Below are positions 38,476 to 46,934 of a stretch of DNA of 64,000 nucleotides, in pieces; position 1 is the first letter of the stretch; each line of letters begins with the position of its first letter. The notes beneath the pieces are model-generated. The model was not told the DNA's origin, ran no database searches, and saw nothing but the letters and a program-made list of their open reading frames with translations. The translations under genes and the position numbers were made by a program. Origin of the DNA: Micromonospora sp. HNM0581 (GTDB lineage Bacteria > Actinomycetota > Actinomycetes > Mycobacteriales > Micromonosporaceae); the NCBI RefSeq assembly GCF_012726175.1, contig NZ_JAASAD010000005.1:1-64000 (forward strand), in the 5' to 3' direction.

Positions 38476-39089
38476 CGACCCGCCTCCGTCCAGGTGTCGA
38501 GCACGCGCATCGCCGTGCCGTCGGCCAGCACCGGAAGATCGTCGGGCGGCACGCAGGCCCAGGGCAACGCCCGGTCGGTGCCGTCCGCGGCCTGCACCGT
38601 CGCGGTTCCCGACCAGGCCGGTGTACCCGCCGGTGCCAGCTCCGCATGCAGGCGCCCGTCGGCGACAAGCAGCTGGCGGCATCGGCGAAGCAGCCGGTAC
38701 GGGTCACCGCCGATACCGATGTTGCCGTCGGCCAGCAGCAGGTGTCGCCAGCGCCCGGCAGCGGGCACCGGACCGAAGACGTCGCGTCGCAGGGCGGGTG
38801 CGCCACGACGGCGGGCCAGCCTCACCGCACTGGCGCTGACGTCGATGCCGAGGGCCGGCAGCCCGGCGCCGACGAGGGCGCTGGTGAGCCGGCCGGGGCC
38901 GCAGCCGACATCGAGGGTGCTGCCGGTGCAGCACCCGATGAGCGCATCGTCGCCGGCGATCACGTCACCGCACCAGGCGGCCGGATCGAACCGGTGCACC
39001 CCGCCGCTGGCGTGCCGGGCCGTGAAGGCGGCCGGGATGCCGGACGCGGCCCGGTCGATCGCGGTGTCGAAGACCGCGACGGCGTTCAC
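38448..39089 (-). CDS. Class I SAM-dependent methyltransferase
   Basis: The protein has 213 residues. The GTG at 39089 overlaps the upstream stop by GTGA. Motif I is LDVGCGPGRLTSAL, followed by LGIDVSASAVRLARRRG. The central part LLADGNIGIGGDPYRLLRRC, found in methyltransferases tied to this kind of sugar locus, replaces a usual motif IV. The substrate is unknown. It may methylate a sugar, lipid or nucleoside intermediate made by the flanking glycosyltransferases. Confidence 0.85.
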   Translation of the reverse strand: MNAVAVFDTAIDRAASGIPAAFTARHASGGVHRFDPAAWCGDVIAGDDALIGCCTGSTLDVGCGPGRLTSALVGAGLPALGIDVSASAVRLARRRGAPALRRDVFGPVPAAGRWRHLLLADGNIGIGGDPYRLLRRCRQLLVADGRLHAELAPAGTPAWSGTATVQAADGTDRALPWACVPPDDLPVLADGTAMRVLDTWTEAGRWFATLAPR

Positions 39090-39745
39090 CGGCCGACCGA
39101 TGCGGGCTGCGGGACTTCGGTGGCGACGGCGCGGGCGAACCGGCTGCCCGGTGGGCACCAGGTGGCCACGGCACGGGCGTTGTCGGCGGTGTCCACGTCG
39201 GACAACTCAGGTAGCAGGTGCACCCGCAGTCCACGACGGTGCAGGGCCGCCAGGGTGCAGCGGCCGGTGGTCGTCGTGGAGGTGGCGATGCCGCGTAGTA
39301 CCTCGGCGTGGCCCGGGTCACGCAAGCCCAACGTCCACCATCCGCCGTCGGTGGCGGGGCCGAGCACCGCGTCCGGGCCGCCCGCCGCGGTGAGCAGTAC
39401 CCGGGCTGCGTCGAGGTGCGTGACGGGCAGTTGTGGAGTGTCCATGCCGATCAGCACGGCCGGGCCGTCGGTCGGGCGGGCGTCGGCGAACGCGTTGCCC
39501 AGCCGGTCGCCGAGGGAATCTCCACGCTGGGGGAGGGTCGCCCATCCCGGCGGTGCCGGGTGGTCGCCGTCGAGGACGAGCACGCGTGAACTCGCGGCGG
39601 CGTTGCTGACGGTGTCGAGGGTGTCGGCCAGGGCGGCGGCGGCGACCCGGGCCGCCTGCTCCGGAGTGCAGGGTGGGCAGAGCCGTGTCTTGACCCGTCC
39701 GGGCCTCGGCGCCTTGGCCAGCACCAGGATCTGGAAGGCGCTCAC
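39086..39745 (-). CDS. TIGR04282-family (DUF2064) glycosyltransferase-like protein
   Basis: The protein has 219 residues. The GTG at 39745 overlaps the upstream stop by GTGA. The start QILVLAKAPRPGRVKTRLCP, together with GMDTPQLPVTHLDAA and GPATDGGWWTLGL, identifies the family called rSAM/selenodomain-associated transferase 1 or arsenosugar-biosynthesis glycosyltransferase. Its nucleotidyl/glycosyl-transfer reaction is poorly defined. It lies between a GT2 enzyme and a methyltransferase in the same operon. Confidence 0.88.
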   Translation of the reverse strand: MSAFQILVLAKAPRPGRVKTRLCPPCTPEQAARVAAAALADTLDTVSNAAASSRVLVLDGDHPAPPGWATLPQRGDSLGDRLGNAFADARPTDGPAVLIGMDTPQLPVTHLDAARVLLTAAGGPDAVLGPATDGGWWTLGLRDPGHAEVLRGIATSTTTTGRCTLAALHRRGLRVHLLPELSDVDTADNARAVATWCPPGSRFARAVATEVPQPASVGR

Positions 39746-40401
39746 CGGGCCAGCACCGTGCTCATGTCCCGGACGGCACGGGCGGTGCCGAGCAGGGTTC
39801 CGGTCACCTTCGAGCGGGTGCCGGCAGCCCTCGGGTGGTAGTCGACGTCCACCTCGACCACCCGCCAGCCAGCCCGGTCCGCGGCGATCAGCAACTCCAA
39901 CGGGTAGCCGAACCGGCGGTCGGTCAGTCCCAACGCCAACAGGTCGTCGCGGCGGACCGCCCGCATCGGGCCGATGTCGTGCACGCGTAGGCCGGTCGTG
40001 CGACGCAGCCGGTGGGCGAGGACGGCGTTGGCGGCCCTCGCGTGCAACGGCCACACCTTCCGGTCGACCGGTCGACGCCGGCCGGTGGCCAAGTGCACCT
40101 GACCGGTACGCACGTGGTCGGCCAACGCGGGTAGCTGCGCCGGGTCGAACGAGCCGTCGGCATCCATTACACACACCACCCCGTCGGCGGGTGCTGCCGC
40201 CAGTACACCGGCGTGCACGGCGGCACCGTAGCCGGGCTCGGCGACGCTGATCACCTCCGCGCCGTGGGCGTGAGCCACCTCGGCCGTGCCGTCGTTCGAG
40301 CCGTTGTCCACCACGATCGCCCGGTAGCCGGCCGGTATCCGGGTCAGCAGGCCGGGCAGTGCCGGTGCCTCGTTGCGGCAGGGAAGAACCACATCGGTCA
40401 T
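39742..40401 (-). CDS. Family 2 glycosyltransferase (DPM1-like)
   Basis: The protein has 219 residues and is the first gene of the operon. Motifs: VVLPCRNEAPALPGLL, VVDNGSNDGTAEVA, and the metal/nucleotide-binding VMDADGSFDP. Its length and lack of membrane helices fit soluble polyprenyl-phosphate sugar transferases, which would feed the GT-C-like membrane protein encoded divergently. The donor sugar is unknown. Confidence 0.9.
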   Translation of the reverse strand: MTDVVLPCRNEAPALPGLLTRIPAGYRAIVVDNGSNDGTAEVAHAHGAEVISVAEPGYGAAVHAGVLAAAPADGVVCVMDADGSFDPAQLPALADHVRTGQVHLATGRRRPVDRKVWPLHARAANAVLAHRLRRTTGLRVHDIGPMRAVRRDDLLALGLTDRRFGYPLELLIAADRAGWRVVEVDVDYHPRAAGTRSKVTGTLLGTARAVRDMSTVLAR

Positions 40402-40524
40402 GTCGCGGACGCTAACCAGGTTCGCGCGGGGCAGGTATTACCAGCCGATGATGAAGTCTTACGAGACGCTGACGGCTACCGGTCACGGCCGCCGTCGGTG
40501 CCCGGCTGGTTCTAGCGTCGTCGC
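40402..40524. promoter_or_regulatory. Divergent promoter region of the sugar locus
   Basis: This is a 123-bp non-coding gap between the leftward GT2 operon and the rightward epimerase gene, locally less GC-rich around 40434-40460 (GGTATTACC, AAGTCTTACG). It probably contains both promoters; no operator is evident. Confidence 0.4.
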
Positions 40525-41574
40525 GTGACCCACGTACTCGTCACCGGCGGAGCCGGTTTCATCGGGACCCATGTCGTCGTCGCCCTGCACCGTGCCGGTC
40601 ACCAGGTGTCCGTCGTGGACGTCGGCCACCCGGGCGCGCACCGCGCACCACCGCCGGACACGGTCGCCGGTGCGCCGCTGCGCCGGGTCGACCTGCGCGA
40701 CCGGTACGCCGTCGCCGACGCCCTGACCGGCGTCGACGTGGTCGTGCACCAGGCAGCCATGGTCGGGCTCGGCGTGGACCTCAACGACCTGCCGGAGTAC
40801 GTCGGCTGCAACGATCTCGGCACCGCGGTACTCCTCGCCGAGATGGCTCGGGTGGGCGTCCACCGCCTCGTGCTGGCCAGCTCGATGGTCGTCTACGGCG
40901 AAGGTGCGTACACCTGCCCGGCACACGGCCCGGTACGCCCCGGCCCGCGCGCCGGCGCCGATCTCGCCGCCGGGCGGTTCGAGTCGGCCTGCGCCGCCTG
41001 CGGTGCCGCTCTGGAACCGGGCCTCGTCGATGAGGAGGCGCCACTGGACCCGCGCAGCGTCTACGCCGCCACGAAGGTGGCCCAGGAACACCTCACGGCC
41101 GCCTGGTGCCGGCAGACCGGTGGCACGGTGGTGGCGTTGCGCTACCACAACGTGTACGGGCCGGGCATGCCGCGTGACACGCCGTACAGTGGCGTCGCGG
41201 CGATCTTCCGGTCCGCGCTGGCGGCGGGACGTGCCCCGCGCGTGTTCGAGGATGGCCGGCAGCGCCGCGATTTCGTGCACGTCGACGATGTGGCGGCGGC
41301 CAATGTCGCCGCGGTGACAGCCACCGGTGGCCGCACCGGCTGGCGGGCCTACAACATCGCCTCCGGCCGTCCGGCCAGCATCGGTGAGATGGCCGCCGAA
41401 CTAGCCCGGGTCACCGGTGGGCCCACCCCGGTGGTCACCGGCGAGTTCCGCCTCGGCGACGTACGCCACGTCATCGCCTCACCGGTGCGGGCCCGTACCG
41501 AACTCGGTTTCCGCGCGGCGGTGCACCTGGCCGACGGGGTCAGGGAGTTCGCCGACGCACCGCTGCGCGGATGA
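40525..41574 (+). CDS. NAD-dependent nucleotide-sugar epimerase/dehydratase
   Basis: The protein has 349 residues with GTG 40525. It is an extended SDR: the NAD loop VTGGAGFIGTHV at the N-terminus, LASSMVVYGE with the catalytic serine region, SVYAATKVAQEH with the Tyr-x-x-x-Lys pair, and RDFVHVDDVAAA. An insert of about 40 residues with a CxxC pair (ACAACGAALE) near residue 155 is unusual and may bind a metal. Its stop overlaps the next start by ATGA. It likely makes the nucleotide sugar used by the locus. Confidence 0.9.
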   Translation: MTHVLVTGGAGFIGTHVVVALHRAGHQVSVVDVGHPGAHRAPPPDTVAGAPLRRVDLRDRYAVADALTGVDVVVHQAAMVGLGVDLNDLPEYVGCNDLGTAVLLAEMARVGVHRLVLASSMVVYGEGAYTCPAHGPVRPGPRAGADLAAGRFESACAACGAALEPGLVDEEAPLDPRSVYAATKVAQEHLTAAWCRQTGGTVVALRYHNVYGPGMPRDTPYSGVAAIFRSALAAGRAPRVFEDGRQRRDFVHVDDVAAANVAAVTATGGRTGWRAYNIASGRPASIGEMAAELARVTGGPTPVVTGEFRLGDVRHVIASPVRARTELGFRAAVHLADGVREFADAPLRG

Positions 41575-42956
41575 GGACACTGGTTCTCGCCCGGCCGCGG
41601 CGCACCACGGCCCGGGCCGACCGGATCGCCGTCCTGGTCGCCGTCGGGTTGTTCGCCGCCGCCGCCGCTGTCGGTGCCCTGCTGCACCTGCTGGGGCGGC
41701 CGGTGCACGCCAGCGCGGCACCGCTGTTCGCCCAGTGGCGGCCGCACGTCGGCTGGGGCACCCCGCTGGCGGTGGCGGTGGCCGTCCTGGTTTGCTGGCG
41801 CGGACCCGCGCTCGCCGCGCGGCTGCCCTGGCGGCGGCTGCTGGTCCTGTCCTACGTCACCGCCGTGGCCTGGACGTTGTCGCTGGCGTTGATCGACGGC
41901 TGGCAGCGCGGTATCGCCGGCCGGCTGGTCACCAGTCACGAATACCTGCACGAGGTTCCCGGCGTCACCGACGTTCCCGCGATGCTGGGTACCTTCACCA
42001 CCCGGATTCTCGACTTCCAACCGGACTCCTGGACCACCCACGTGTCCGGTCACCCGCCCGGCGCGCTGCTGGTGTTCGTCTGGCTCGACCGGGCCGGACT
42101 GGGCGGTGGCGGTTGGGCGGGTGTCCTGTGCATCCTGGCGGCGGCACTCACCGCCGTCGCGATACCACAGACGGTGCGGCTGCTCGGCGGCGACGACGCG
42201 GCGCGGGCGGTACTGCCGTTCACGGTGGTGTTCCCGGGGGCGGTCTGGTTCGGCGTGTCCGCCGACGGCCTGTTCGCCGGGGTGACCGCCGCCGGCGTCG
42301 CGCTTCTGGCGTACGGCCTGGCCCGGGCCAGCGCGCTCGGCGGGTTCGCGGGCGGCGTGCTGCTCGGCTTCGGCTGCTACCTGTCCTACGGTCTGGTGCT
42401 GCTGGTCCCGATCGCGGTTGCCGTGGTGATCCTGGGCCACCGGCACCGGTCCGTCGTCGGGTGGGCCCTCGGGGGTGCGATGCTGGTCGTGGGTGCCTTC
42501 ACGGTAGCCGGATTCGACTGGCTGACCGGCTACGACCTGGTTATCGAGCGCTACTACCAGGGCATCGCCAGTCGACGCGCGTACGGCTACTGGGTGTGGG
42601 CCAACCTGGCGATCCTGACCGTCGCCGCCGGACCGGCGGCCGCTGTCATCCTGCGCCGGGCAGCCCTCGCCGGATGGCCGGTGGTCTCGTCGTTGCGGCC
42701 GCGCTCCGGCTTCCGGCTCCCCGGGGGCAGCGCCGCTCACGCCTGCTGGCTGCTGACGATCGCCGCCGCGGCGGCGATCGTCGCCGCGGACCTGTCCGGT
42801 TACAGCAAGGCCGAGGTCGAACGCATCTGGCTGCCCTTCACCGGGTGGCTGATGGCCGGTGCCGCCCTCATCCCCGCCACCGACCGTCGGACCTGGCTCA
42901 CCGCACAGGCAGCGGTCGCCCTCGCGATCAACCACCTGCTGCTGACGACCTGGTAG
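41571..42956 (+). CDS. Polytopic membrane protein, GT-C glycosyltransferase-like
   Basis: The protein has 461 residues with about ten hydrophobic segments. A long extracytoplasmic loop after the second or third helix contains HVSGHPPGALL and FQPDSW, consistent with GT-C enzymes that take a sugar from a polyprenyl phosphate outside the membrane. A conserved acidic pair characteristic of the fold is not certain. Coupled to the epimerase by ATGA. With the soluble GT2 enzyme encoded divergently, it could form a lipid-linked sugar transfer route. Confidence 0.78.
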   Translation: MRTLVLARPRRTTARADRIAVLVAVGLFAAAAAVGALLHLLGRPVHASAAPLFAQWRPHVGWGTPLAVAVAVLVCWRGPALAARLPWRRLLVLSYVTAVAWTLSLALIDGWQRGIAGRLVTSHEYLHEVPGVTDVPAMLGTFTTRILDFQPDSWTTHVSGHPPGALLVFVWLDRAGLGGGGWAGVLCILAAALTAVAIPQTVRLLGGDDAARAVLPFTVVFPGAVWFGVSADGLFAGVTAAGVALLAYGLARASALGGFAGGVLLGFGCYLSYGLVLLVPIAVAVVILGHRHRSVVGWALGGAMLVVGAFTVAGFDWLTGYDLVIERYYQGIASRRAYGYWVWANLAILTVAAGPAAAVILRRAALAGWPVVSSLRPRSGFRLPGGSAAHACWLLTIAAAAAIVAADLSGYSKAEVERIWLPFTGWLMAGAALIPATDRRTWLTAQAAVALAINHLLLTTW

Positions 42957-42987
42957 GCGGTCCGCTTCGAACGATGGGAAGGTGACC

Positions 42988-43791
42988 GTGTCCCCTACCG
43001 CAGAACTGGCCGTCATCGGCGGCTCGGGTCTCTACGCGCTGCTCGACGGCGCCACCGAACACGTCGTCCAGACGCCGTACGGCGCTCCCTCCGACGCGGT
43101 GACGATCGCCGAGGTCGGTGGGCGTACGGTGGCGTTCCTGCCCCGGCACGGCCGTGACCATCGGCACCCGGCACACCGGATCCCGTACCGGGCCAACCTG
43201 TGGGCGTTACGGTCCCTCGGGGTACGCCAGGTGGTCGCGCCGTGCGCGGTGGGTGGTCTGCGGCCGGAGTTCGGGCCCGGCACGTTCGTCGTACCCGACC
43301 AGCTCATCGACCGGACCAGCGGCCGGGTGCAGACGTACTACGAGCAGGGGGCGGTGCACGTCTCCTTCGCCGACCCGTACTGCCCGGTCGGGCGCCGTAG
43401 TCTGCTGACGGCTGCCGACGGCCGGTCGGTGGACGCGTACGACGGCGGGACCATGGTGGTGGTGGAGGGGCCACGCTTCTCCACCCGCGCCGAGTCCCGG
43501 TGGTACACGGCGATCGGGGGCTCCGTCATCAACATGACCGGCCATCCCGAGGCGGTCCTCGCCCGGGAGTTGGCCCTCTGCTACAGCTCGATCGCTCTGG
43601 TCACCGACCTGGATGCCGGGGTGGAGCGCGGCCACGGGGTGACCCAGCAGGAGGTGTTCCGGGTCTTCGGCGAGAACACCGGACGGCTGCGGGGCCTGCT
43701 GCTCGACGCGGTCGCCGCACTCCCGGTGCAGCGCGGCTGCCCGTGCCCGCACAGCCTGGACGGCATCACCCTGCCCTTCGAACTTCCCTGA
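42988..43791 (+). CDS. mtnP: S-methyl-5'-thioadenosine/purine nucleoside phosphorylase
   Basis: The protein has about 267 residues. GTG 42988 is spaced correctly behind GGAAGG; an in-frame GTG at 42982 is possible. Motifs of the PNP/MTAP family: AVIGGSGLY, FLPRHGRDHRHPAHRIPYRA, PCAVGGLRPEFGPG, VVVEGPRFSTRAES, INMTGHPEAVLARELALCY and VTDLDAGVE. It cleaves MTA, or another 5'-modified purine nucleoside, with phosphate, giving the base and a pentose 1-phosphate. It follows the membrane protein by about 31 bp in the same direction, so it may act on a nucleoside made by the sugar locus or may simply salvage MTA. Confidence 0.92.
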   Translation: MSPTAELAVIGGSGLYALLDGATEHVVQTPYGAPSDAVTIAEVGGRTVAFLPRHGRDHRHPAHRIPYRANLWALRSLGVRQVVAPCAVGGLRPEFGPGTFVVPDQLIDRTSGRVQTYYEQGAVHVSFADPYCPVGRRSLLTAADGRSVDAYDGGTMVVVEGPRFSTRAESRWYTAIGGSVINMTGHPEAVLARELALCYSSIALVTDLDAGVERGHGVTQQEVFRVFGENTGRLRGLLLDAVAALPVQRGCPCPHSLDGITLPFELP

Positions 43792-43800
43792 ACCGGAGCG

Positions 43801-43890
43801 CTATCGGTGGCCGGCCAGGACGGCAACTCCCCACTCCCGGGCCGCGTCGATCAGCTCGGCGACGATCCGTGGGCGGGGGAGGTCCTTGAC
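43801..43890 (-). pseudogene. C-terminal gene fragment, unknown
   Basis: On the minus strand the frame encodes DLPRPRIVAELIDAAREWG and ends VAVLAGHR before a stop, with strongly GC-biased third positions. No matching N-terminal part or start exists in this frame; a possible start (MQQESSLRQ) lies in another frame at 43924. It looks like the surviving tail of a deleted gene between the phosphorylase and the YunG-like gene. Confidence 0.3.
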
Positions 43891-43922
43891 TCTCGACCTG
43901 CCTGAGGGACGACTCTTGCTGC

Positions 43923-44381
43923 ATGACGTTCGAAGAGTGCGATTCACGATCTGTCTCTGTCGCGATCGACCTGGAGGTGCTGGGACCGGTGCTGCGTAGC
44001 AGTTGGGGAGCGGATACCTGCGATCCGCATGATGCGCGGGACTGGCATGCCGGTAACGCCGCACGTGGCCAGTGCGGGGTGACGGCGCTGATCGTTCAGG
44101 ATCTGCTCGGCGGGGAGCTGATCCTCGGCGAGGTTCACGCTGAAGACGTCAAGGTCGGCTACCACTACTGGAATCGACTGGCCGACGGCCGCGAGGTCGA
44201 TCTGACAGCGGTCCAGTTCCAGCACCCGGAAGTCGTTGTCGGCGGCCAGGTCCAGCACCGTCCGCCGGGCCCACCTCGACGCTGCCGCCAGCAGTACGAG
44301 ATCTTGCGCCACCGCGTCCTCACCGCCCTTTACGGCGGTGTGCTGTTCGGCGAGCAGTCCGGTGCGCGACCGGCGGCATGA
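43923..44381 (+). CDS. YunG-like protein
   Basis: The protein has 152 residues. It contains LRSSWGADTCDP, NAARGQCGVTALIVQDLLGG with a potentially nucleophilic cysteine, and HYWNRLADGREVDLTAVQFQ, the signature of the YunG family. The Cys/His/Asp arrangement resembles papain-like folds, but activity is not known. The last 30 residues are basic and less conserved. Nothing links it to its neighbours. Confidence 0.75.
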   Translation: MTFEECDSRSVSVAIDLEVLGPVLRSSWGADTCDPHDARDWHAGNAARGQCGVTALIVQDLLGGELILGEVHAEDVKVGYHYWNRLADGREVDLTAVQFQHPEVVVGGQVQHRPPGPPRRCRQQYEILRHRVLTALYGGVLFGEQSGARPAA

Positions 44382-44422
44382 AGGGCGCACCGTCCGCACC
44401 CGGGCAGGGTTACGCTGACCGG

Positions 44423-44721
44423 GTGCGGCTGCTCCTGATGGCGGACACCCACCTGCCGCGGTGGTGCACGATACCGGGCCGGCAGGTGGTCGGGAACGGC
44501 GGTGCGCGGCCCGTTTTCCCGACTGCGACCTGCTCGTCTTCGGCCACTCCCACATCCCCTGGGACAGCGAGGCCCCTGGTGGCCTGCGGTTGCTGAACCC
44601 CGGTTCGCCGACTGACCGGCGTCGCCAGCCGCACGCTACCTATCTCACCGCCGTGGTGGCCGACGGGCGACTCGACGCGGTCACTCTGCACCGAGTGCCA
44701 CGTAGGCCGCAGCCGGCATAG
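44423..44721 (+). pseudogene. Metallophosphoesterase (YfcE/MJ0936-like) with internal deletion and frameshift
   Basis: The GTG at 44423 begins LLLMADTHLPR, the start of YfcE-type phosphoesterases. Immediately after the CCGCG at about 44461 the sequence continues in a different frame with VVHDTGPAGGRERRCAARFP, then DCDLLVFGHSHIPWDSEAPG and LLNPGSPTDRRR, the family's C-terminal half including GHSH. The central part with GDxx and GNND motifs (roughly 60-70 residues) is missing. The deletion shifts the frame, so no functional enzyme can be made. Confidence 0.75.
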
Positions 44722-44730
44722 TCTGGCAAC

Positions 44731-45021
44731 ATGCCGAAAGCTATCTGGAACGACCTGGTCATCGCCGAGAGCGCGGACACCGTGGTGGTCGAGGGCAACC
44801 ATTATTTTCCCCGTTCGGCGCTGAGTGAGGACCTGCTGCGGGAATCGGACACCCACACGGTCTGTCCGTGGAAGGGCACCGCGTCGTACTACACGTTGGC
44901 GCACGACGGGCGGAGCAGCGCGGACGCGGTCTGGTTCTATCCGCAGCCGCTGCCGGAAGCGGAGATGATCCGCGACCGGGTCGCGTTCTGGAAGGACGTC
45001 GAGGTCGTCGAGGAGGGCTGA
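44731..45021 (+). CDS. DUF427 domain protein
   Basis: The protein has 96 residues with ATG 44731. It shows the family pattern AIWNDLVIAESADTVVVEGN, YFPRSAL, the TVCPWKGTASYYT core and the end FYPQPLPEA. DUF427 proteins are small single-domain beta folds of unknown function, common in actinobacteria. It stands alone, 9 bp after the decayed phosphoesterase. Confidence 0.88.
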   Translation: MPKAIWNDLVIAESADTVVVEGNHYFPRSALSEDLLRESDTHTVCPWKGTASYYTLAHDGRSSADAVWFYPQPLPEAEMIRDRVAFWKDVEVVEEG

Positions 45022-45178
45022 CTCCGGCAGTTGCCGCCCGCGCAGGTCGTGGACGCTGTCTTGCCGCCGGGTAGTTGTGTGGATACTCTCAGCAACTACT
45101 CAGCTGGGGTTGGTAGGTTTCGCCCTCGACGGAGTCCAGTATGGACGGGCCCGTTTGTGTTGCGACACAAGGGTTCGA

Positions 45179-45193
45179 CGTGGAAGTTCCACG
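45179..45193. promoter_or_regulatory. Palindrome upstream of the Spo0M-like gene
   Basis: CGTGGAA-G-TTCCACG is a perfect 7-bp inverted repeat around one base, 43 bp before the Spo0M-like start. A looser pair, GTAGTTG (45071-45077) and CAACTAC (45093-45099), lies about 90 bp further upstream in the same 214-bp gap. Both are operator candidates. Confidence 0.4.
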
Positions 45194-45235
45194 AGGCGCC
45201 ACGTGTCGTGTGTGCGGTTGTCGAGGGAGATGTGC

Positions 45236-46267
45236 GTGGTGTTCAAGAAGATGCTAGGCGCGTTCGGTGTGGGCGGTCCGAGCGTCGACACGATCCTGTC
45301 CAATCCGGGTACCCGACCGGGGCTGATGCTCGGTGGGCAGGTGAATCTCACTGGCGGTAGCCATGATGTGGAGATCGAGCACGTGACCGTCGGGTTGGTC
45401 ACCCGCGTGGAGATCGACGGCGCGGAGGAGGAGTACGACGCCCTCATCGAGTTCCACCGCGTCGGTGTCGCGGGTGGCCTGATCCTGCGCGAGGGGCAGC
45501 ACCTGTCGCTGCCGTTCCAGATGCCGATCCCGTGGGAAACGCCGGTCACCAACCTGTACGGGCAGCACCTGCACGGGATGACGCTGGGCCTGCGTACCGA
45601 GGTGGCCATTCGTGGCGCGGTGGACAAGGGTGACCTCGATCCGGTGCACGTTCACCCGCTGCCGGTGCAGGAGCGCATCCTCGACGCGTTCGGTCGGCTC
45701 GGTTTCCAGTTCAAGGCCGCGGATCTCGAGCGCGGCCACATCGCCGGGGTGCACCAGACGCTGCCGTTCTACCAGGAGATCGAGTTCTACGCCGCGCCGC
45801 AGTACGCCCACGGGGTCAACGAGGTCGAGTTGACCTTCGTCGCGAACGAGCACGGTGTGGACGTCGTGCTGGAGTTCGACAAGCACGGTGGTCTGTTCAC
45901 CGGCGGGCACGACTCCTTCGGCCGTTACCGTGCCGGGCACGCCGACGCCGACAGTGTCGACTGGGTGACCCAGGTCGACGCGTGGATCCGTCAGGCTCTC
46001 GATGGTTACCAGAGTCTGCGTGCCGGCCACGGCTACGCCCCGCCTGTGCCGGGTTACGGCGCTGCCGGCTACCCGCCGCCCGGCTACGGTCACCCCGGTG
46101 GCCACTACAAGGGTGACCAGCACCACGACGACCATGGCGGCTCCGGTATGGGTGCCGTGGCTGCCGGTGTGGTCGGTGGCGCTGCACTCGGCTTCGTCGG
46201 CGGCATGGTGGCCGAGGAGGTCTTCGACTCCTTCGGTGACGACGAGGGCGGCGAAGAGGAAGGCTGA
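45236..46267 (+). CDS. Spo0M-family sporulation-control protein
   Basis: The protein has 343 residues. GTG 45236 gives the family start MVFKKMLGAFGVGGPSVDT and lies 6 nt after GAGGGAG. Two arrestin-like beta-sandwich halves cover residues about 5-255 (for example LPFQMPIPWETPVT and FYQEIEFYAAPQYAHGVNEV). The C-terminal tail is Gly/Pro/Tyr- and His-rich (GYGAAGYPPPGYGHPGG), followed by a glycine-rich hydrophobic segment and an acidic end. Spo0M affects sporulation control in Bacillus; the role in actinomycetes is not settled. Monocistronic. Confidence 0.9.
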   Translation: MVFKKMLGAFGVGGPSVDTILSNPGTRPGLMLGGQVNLTGGSHDVEIEHVTVGLVTRVEIDGAEEEYDALIEFHRVGVAGGLILREGQHLSLPFQMPIPWETPVTNLYGQHLHGMTLGLRTEVAIRGAVDKGDLDPVHVHPLPVQERILDAFGRLGFQFKAADLERGHIAGVHQTLPFYQEIEFYAAPQYAHGVNEVELTFVANEHGVDVVLEFDKHGGLFTGGHDSFGRYRAGHADADSVDWVTQVDAWIRQALDGYQSLRAGHGYAPPVPGYGAAGYPPPGYGHPGGHYKGDQHHDDHGGSGMGAVAAGVVGGAALGFVGGMVAEEVFDSFGDDEGGEEEG

Positions 46268-46369
46268 CGCCCAGGGTCCACAGTGGACCTGCAGAGTAAG
46301 TCATGATCTAATTCATCAGGTTTGTCCATCTCTGACCGGATATTCCGGTCGGATCGTGAAGGAGTGTGC

Positions 46370-46591
46370 ATGCCCGCCACCGCCGATCTCACCAAGCTGG
46401 TCGACAAGGCCTACCAGGACAAGAACCTCACCGAGATCGTCGATGCCCCGGTGTCCGCCCTCGCTGGGGTCAGCGACGGCGACGCCAAGCTGCTCAAGGA
46501 TGCTTTCAACATCACCACGGTCGGCGATCTCGGCCGCAACCCGTACTTCCGCACCGCCAGCGCACTGGTCGCCCTGACCGGCGGCAAGTAG
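46370..46591 (+). CDS. Small helix-hairpin-helix-like protein
   Basis: The protein has 73 residues. ATG 46370 follows GAAGGAG. The sequence is helical, with LVDKAYQDKNLTEIVDAPVS and LAGVSDGDAKLLKDAFNITT; the latter resembles the helix-hairpin-helix fold used to bind DNA or to mediate protein contacts. No other domain is present. It follows the Spo0M-like gene by 102 bp and could be co-expressed. Function unknown. Confidence 0.72.
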   Translation: MPATADLTKLVDKAYQDKNLTEIVDAPVSALAGVSDGDAKLLKDAFNITTVGDLGRNPYFRTASALVALTGGK

Positions 46592-46666
46592 CAACGACGC
46601 CGATGCCCGGTGGTGGGGAACACGCCCACCACCGGGCATCGGCCGTCTCGTTCCTGTTCGTGCCGT

Positions 46667-46910
46667 CACCGGGTCGGCTTGTACGCGATGACGACCTCCC
46701 AGGTGCCGGCGAACACTGCCACCCGGTGGTACACACACCAGCAGCGTCCGCTCGTCAATCCTGGCTTCGAGCATGTCCTGGTCGAGGTGAGGACCACCGG
46801 TGCCGACCACGTCGAGCTGTGCGCCGTAGCGGCCGCACGCCCAGTCCAGCAGGGGAAACTCGGCGCGGAGGGCGGCGTGGGTGTCGGCGTCGAGACATGG
46901 GGACGCGGGT
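46667..46910 (-). pseudogene. Decayed gene remnant, unknown
   Basis: On the minus strand one frame reads LDADTHAALRAEFPLLDWACG...GGPHLDQDMLEARIDERTLLV with coding-like codon use. The apparent end of the same protein, YHRVAVFAGTWEVVIAYKPTR and a stop, lies in a second frame, so a frameshift separates them near 46740. The first frame also has an upstream stop and no start codon. I do not recognise the parent family. Confidence 0.4.
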
Positions 46911-46934
46911 CAGGCTGACTCACGGGCGATGCCT

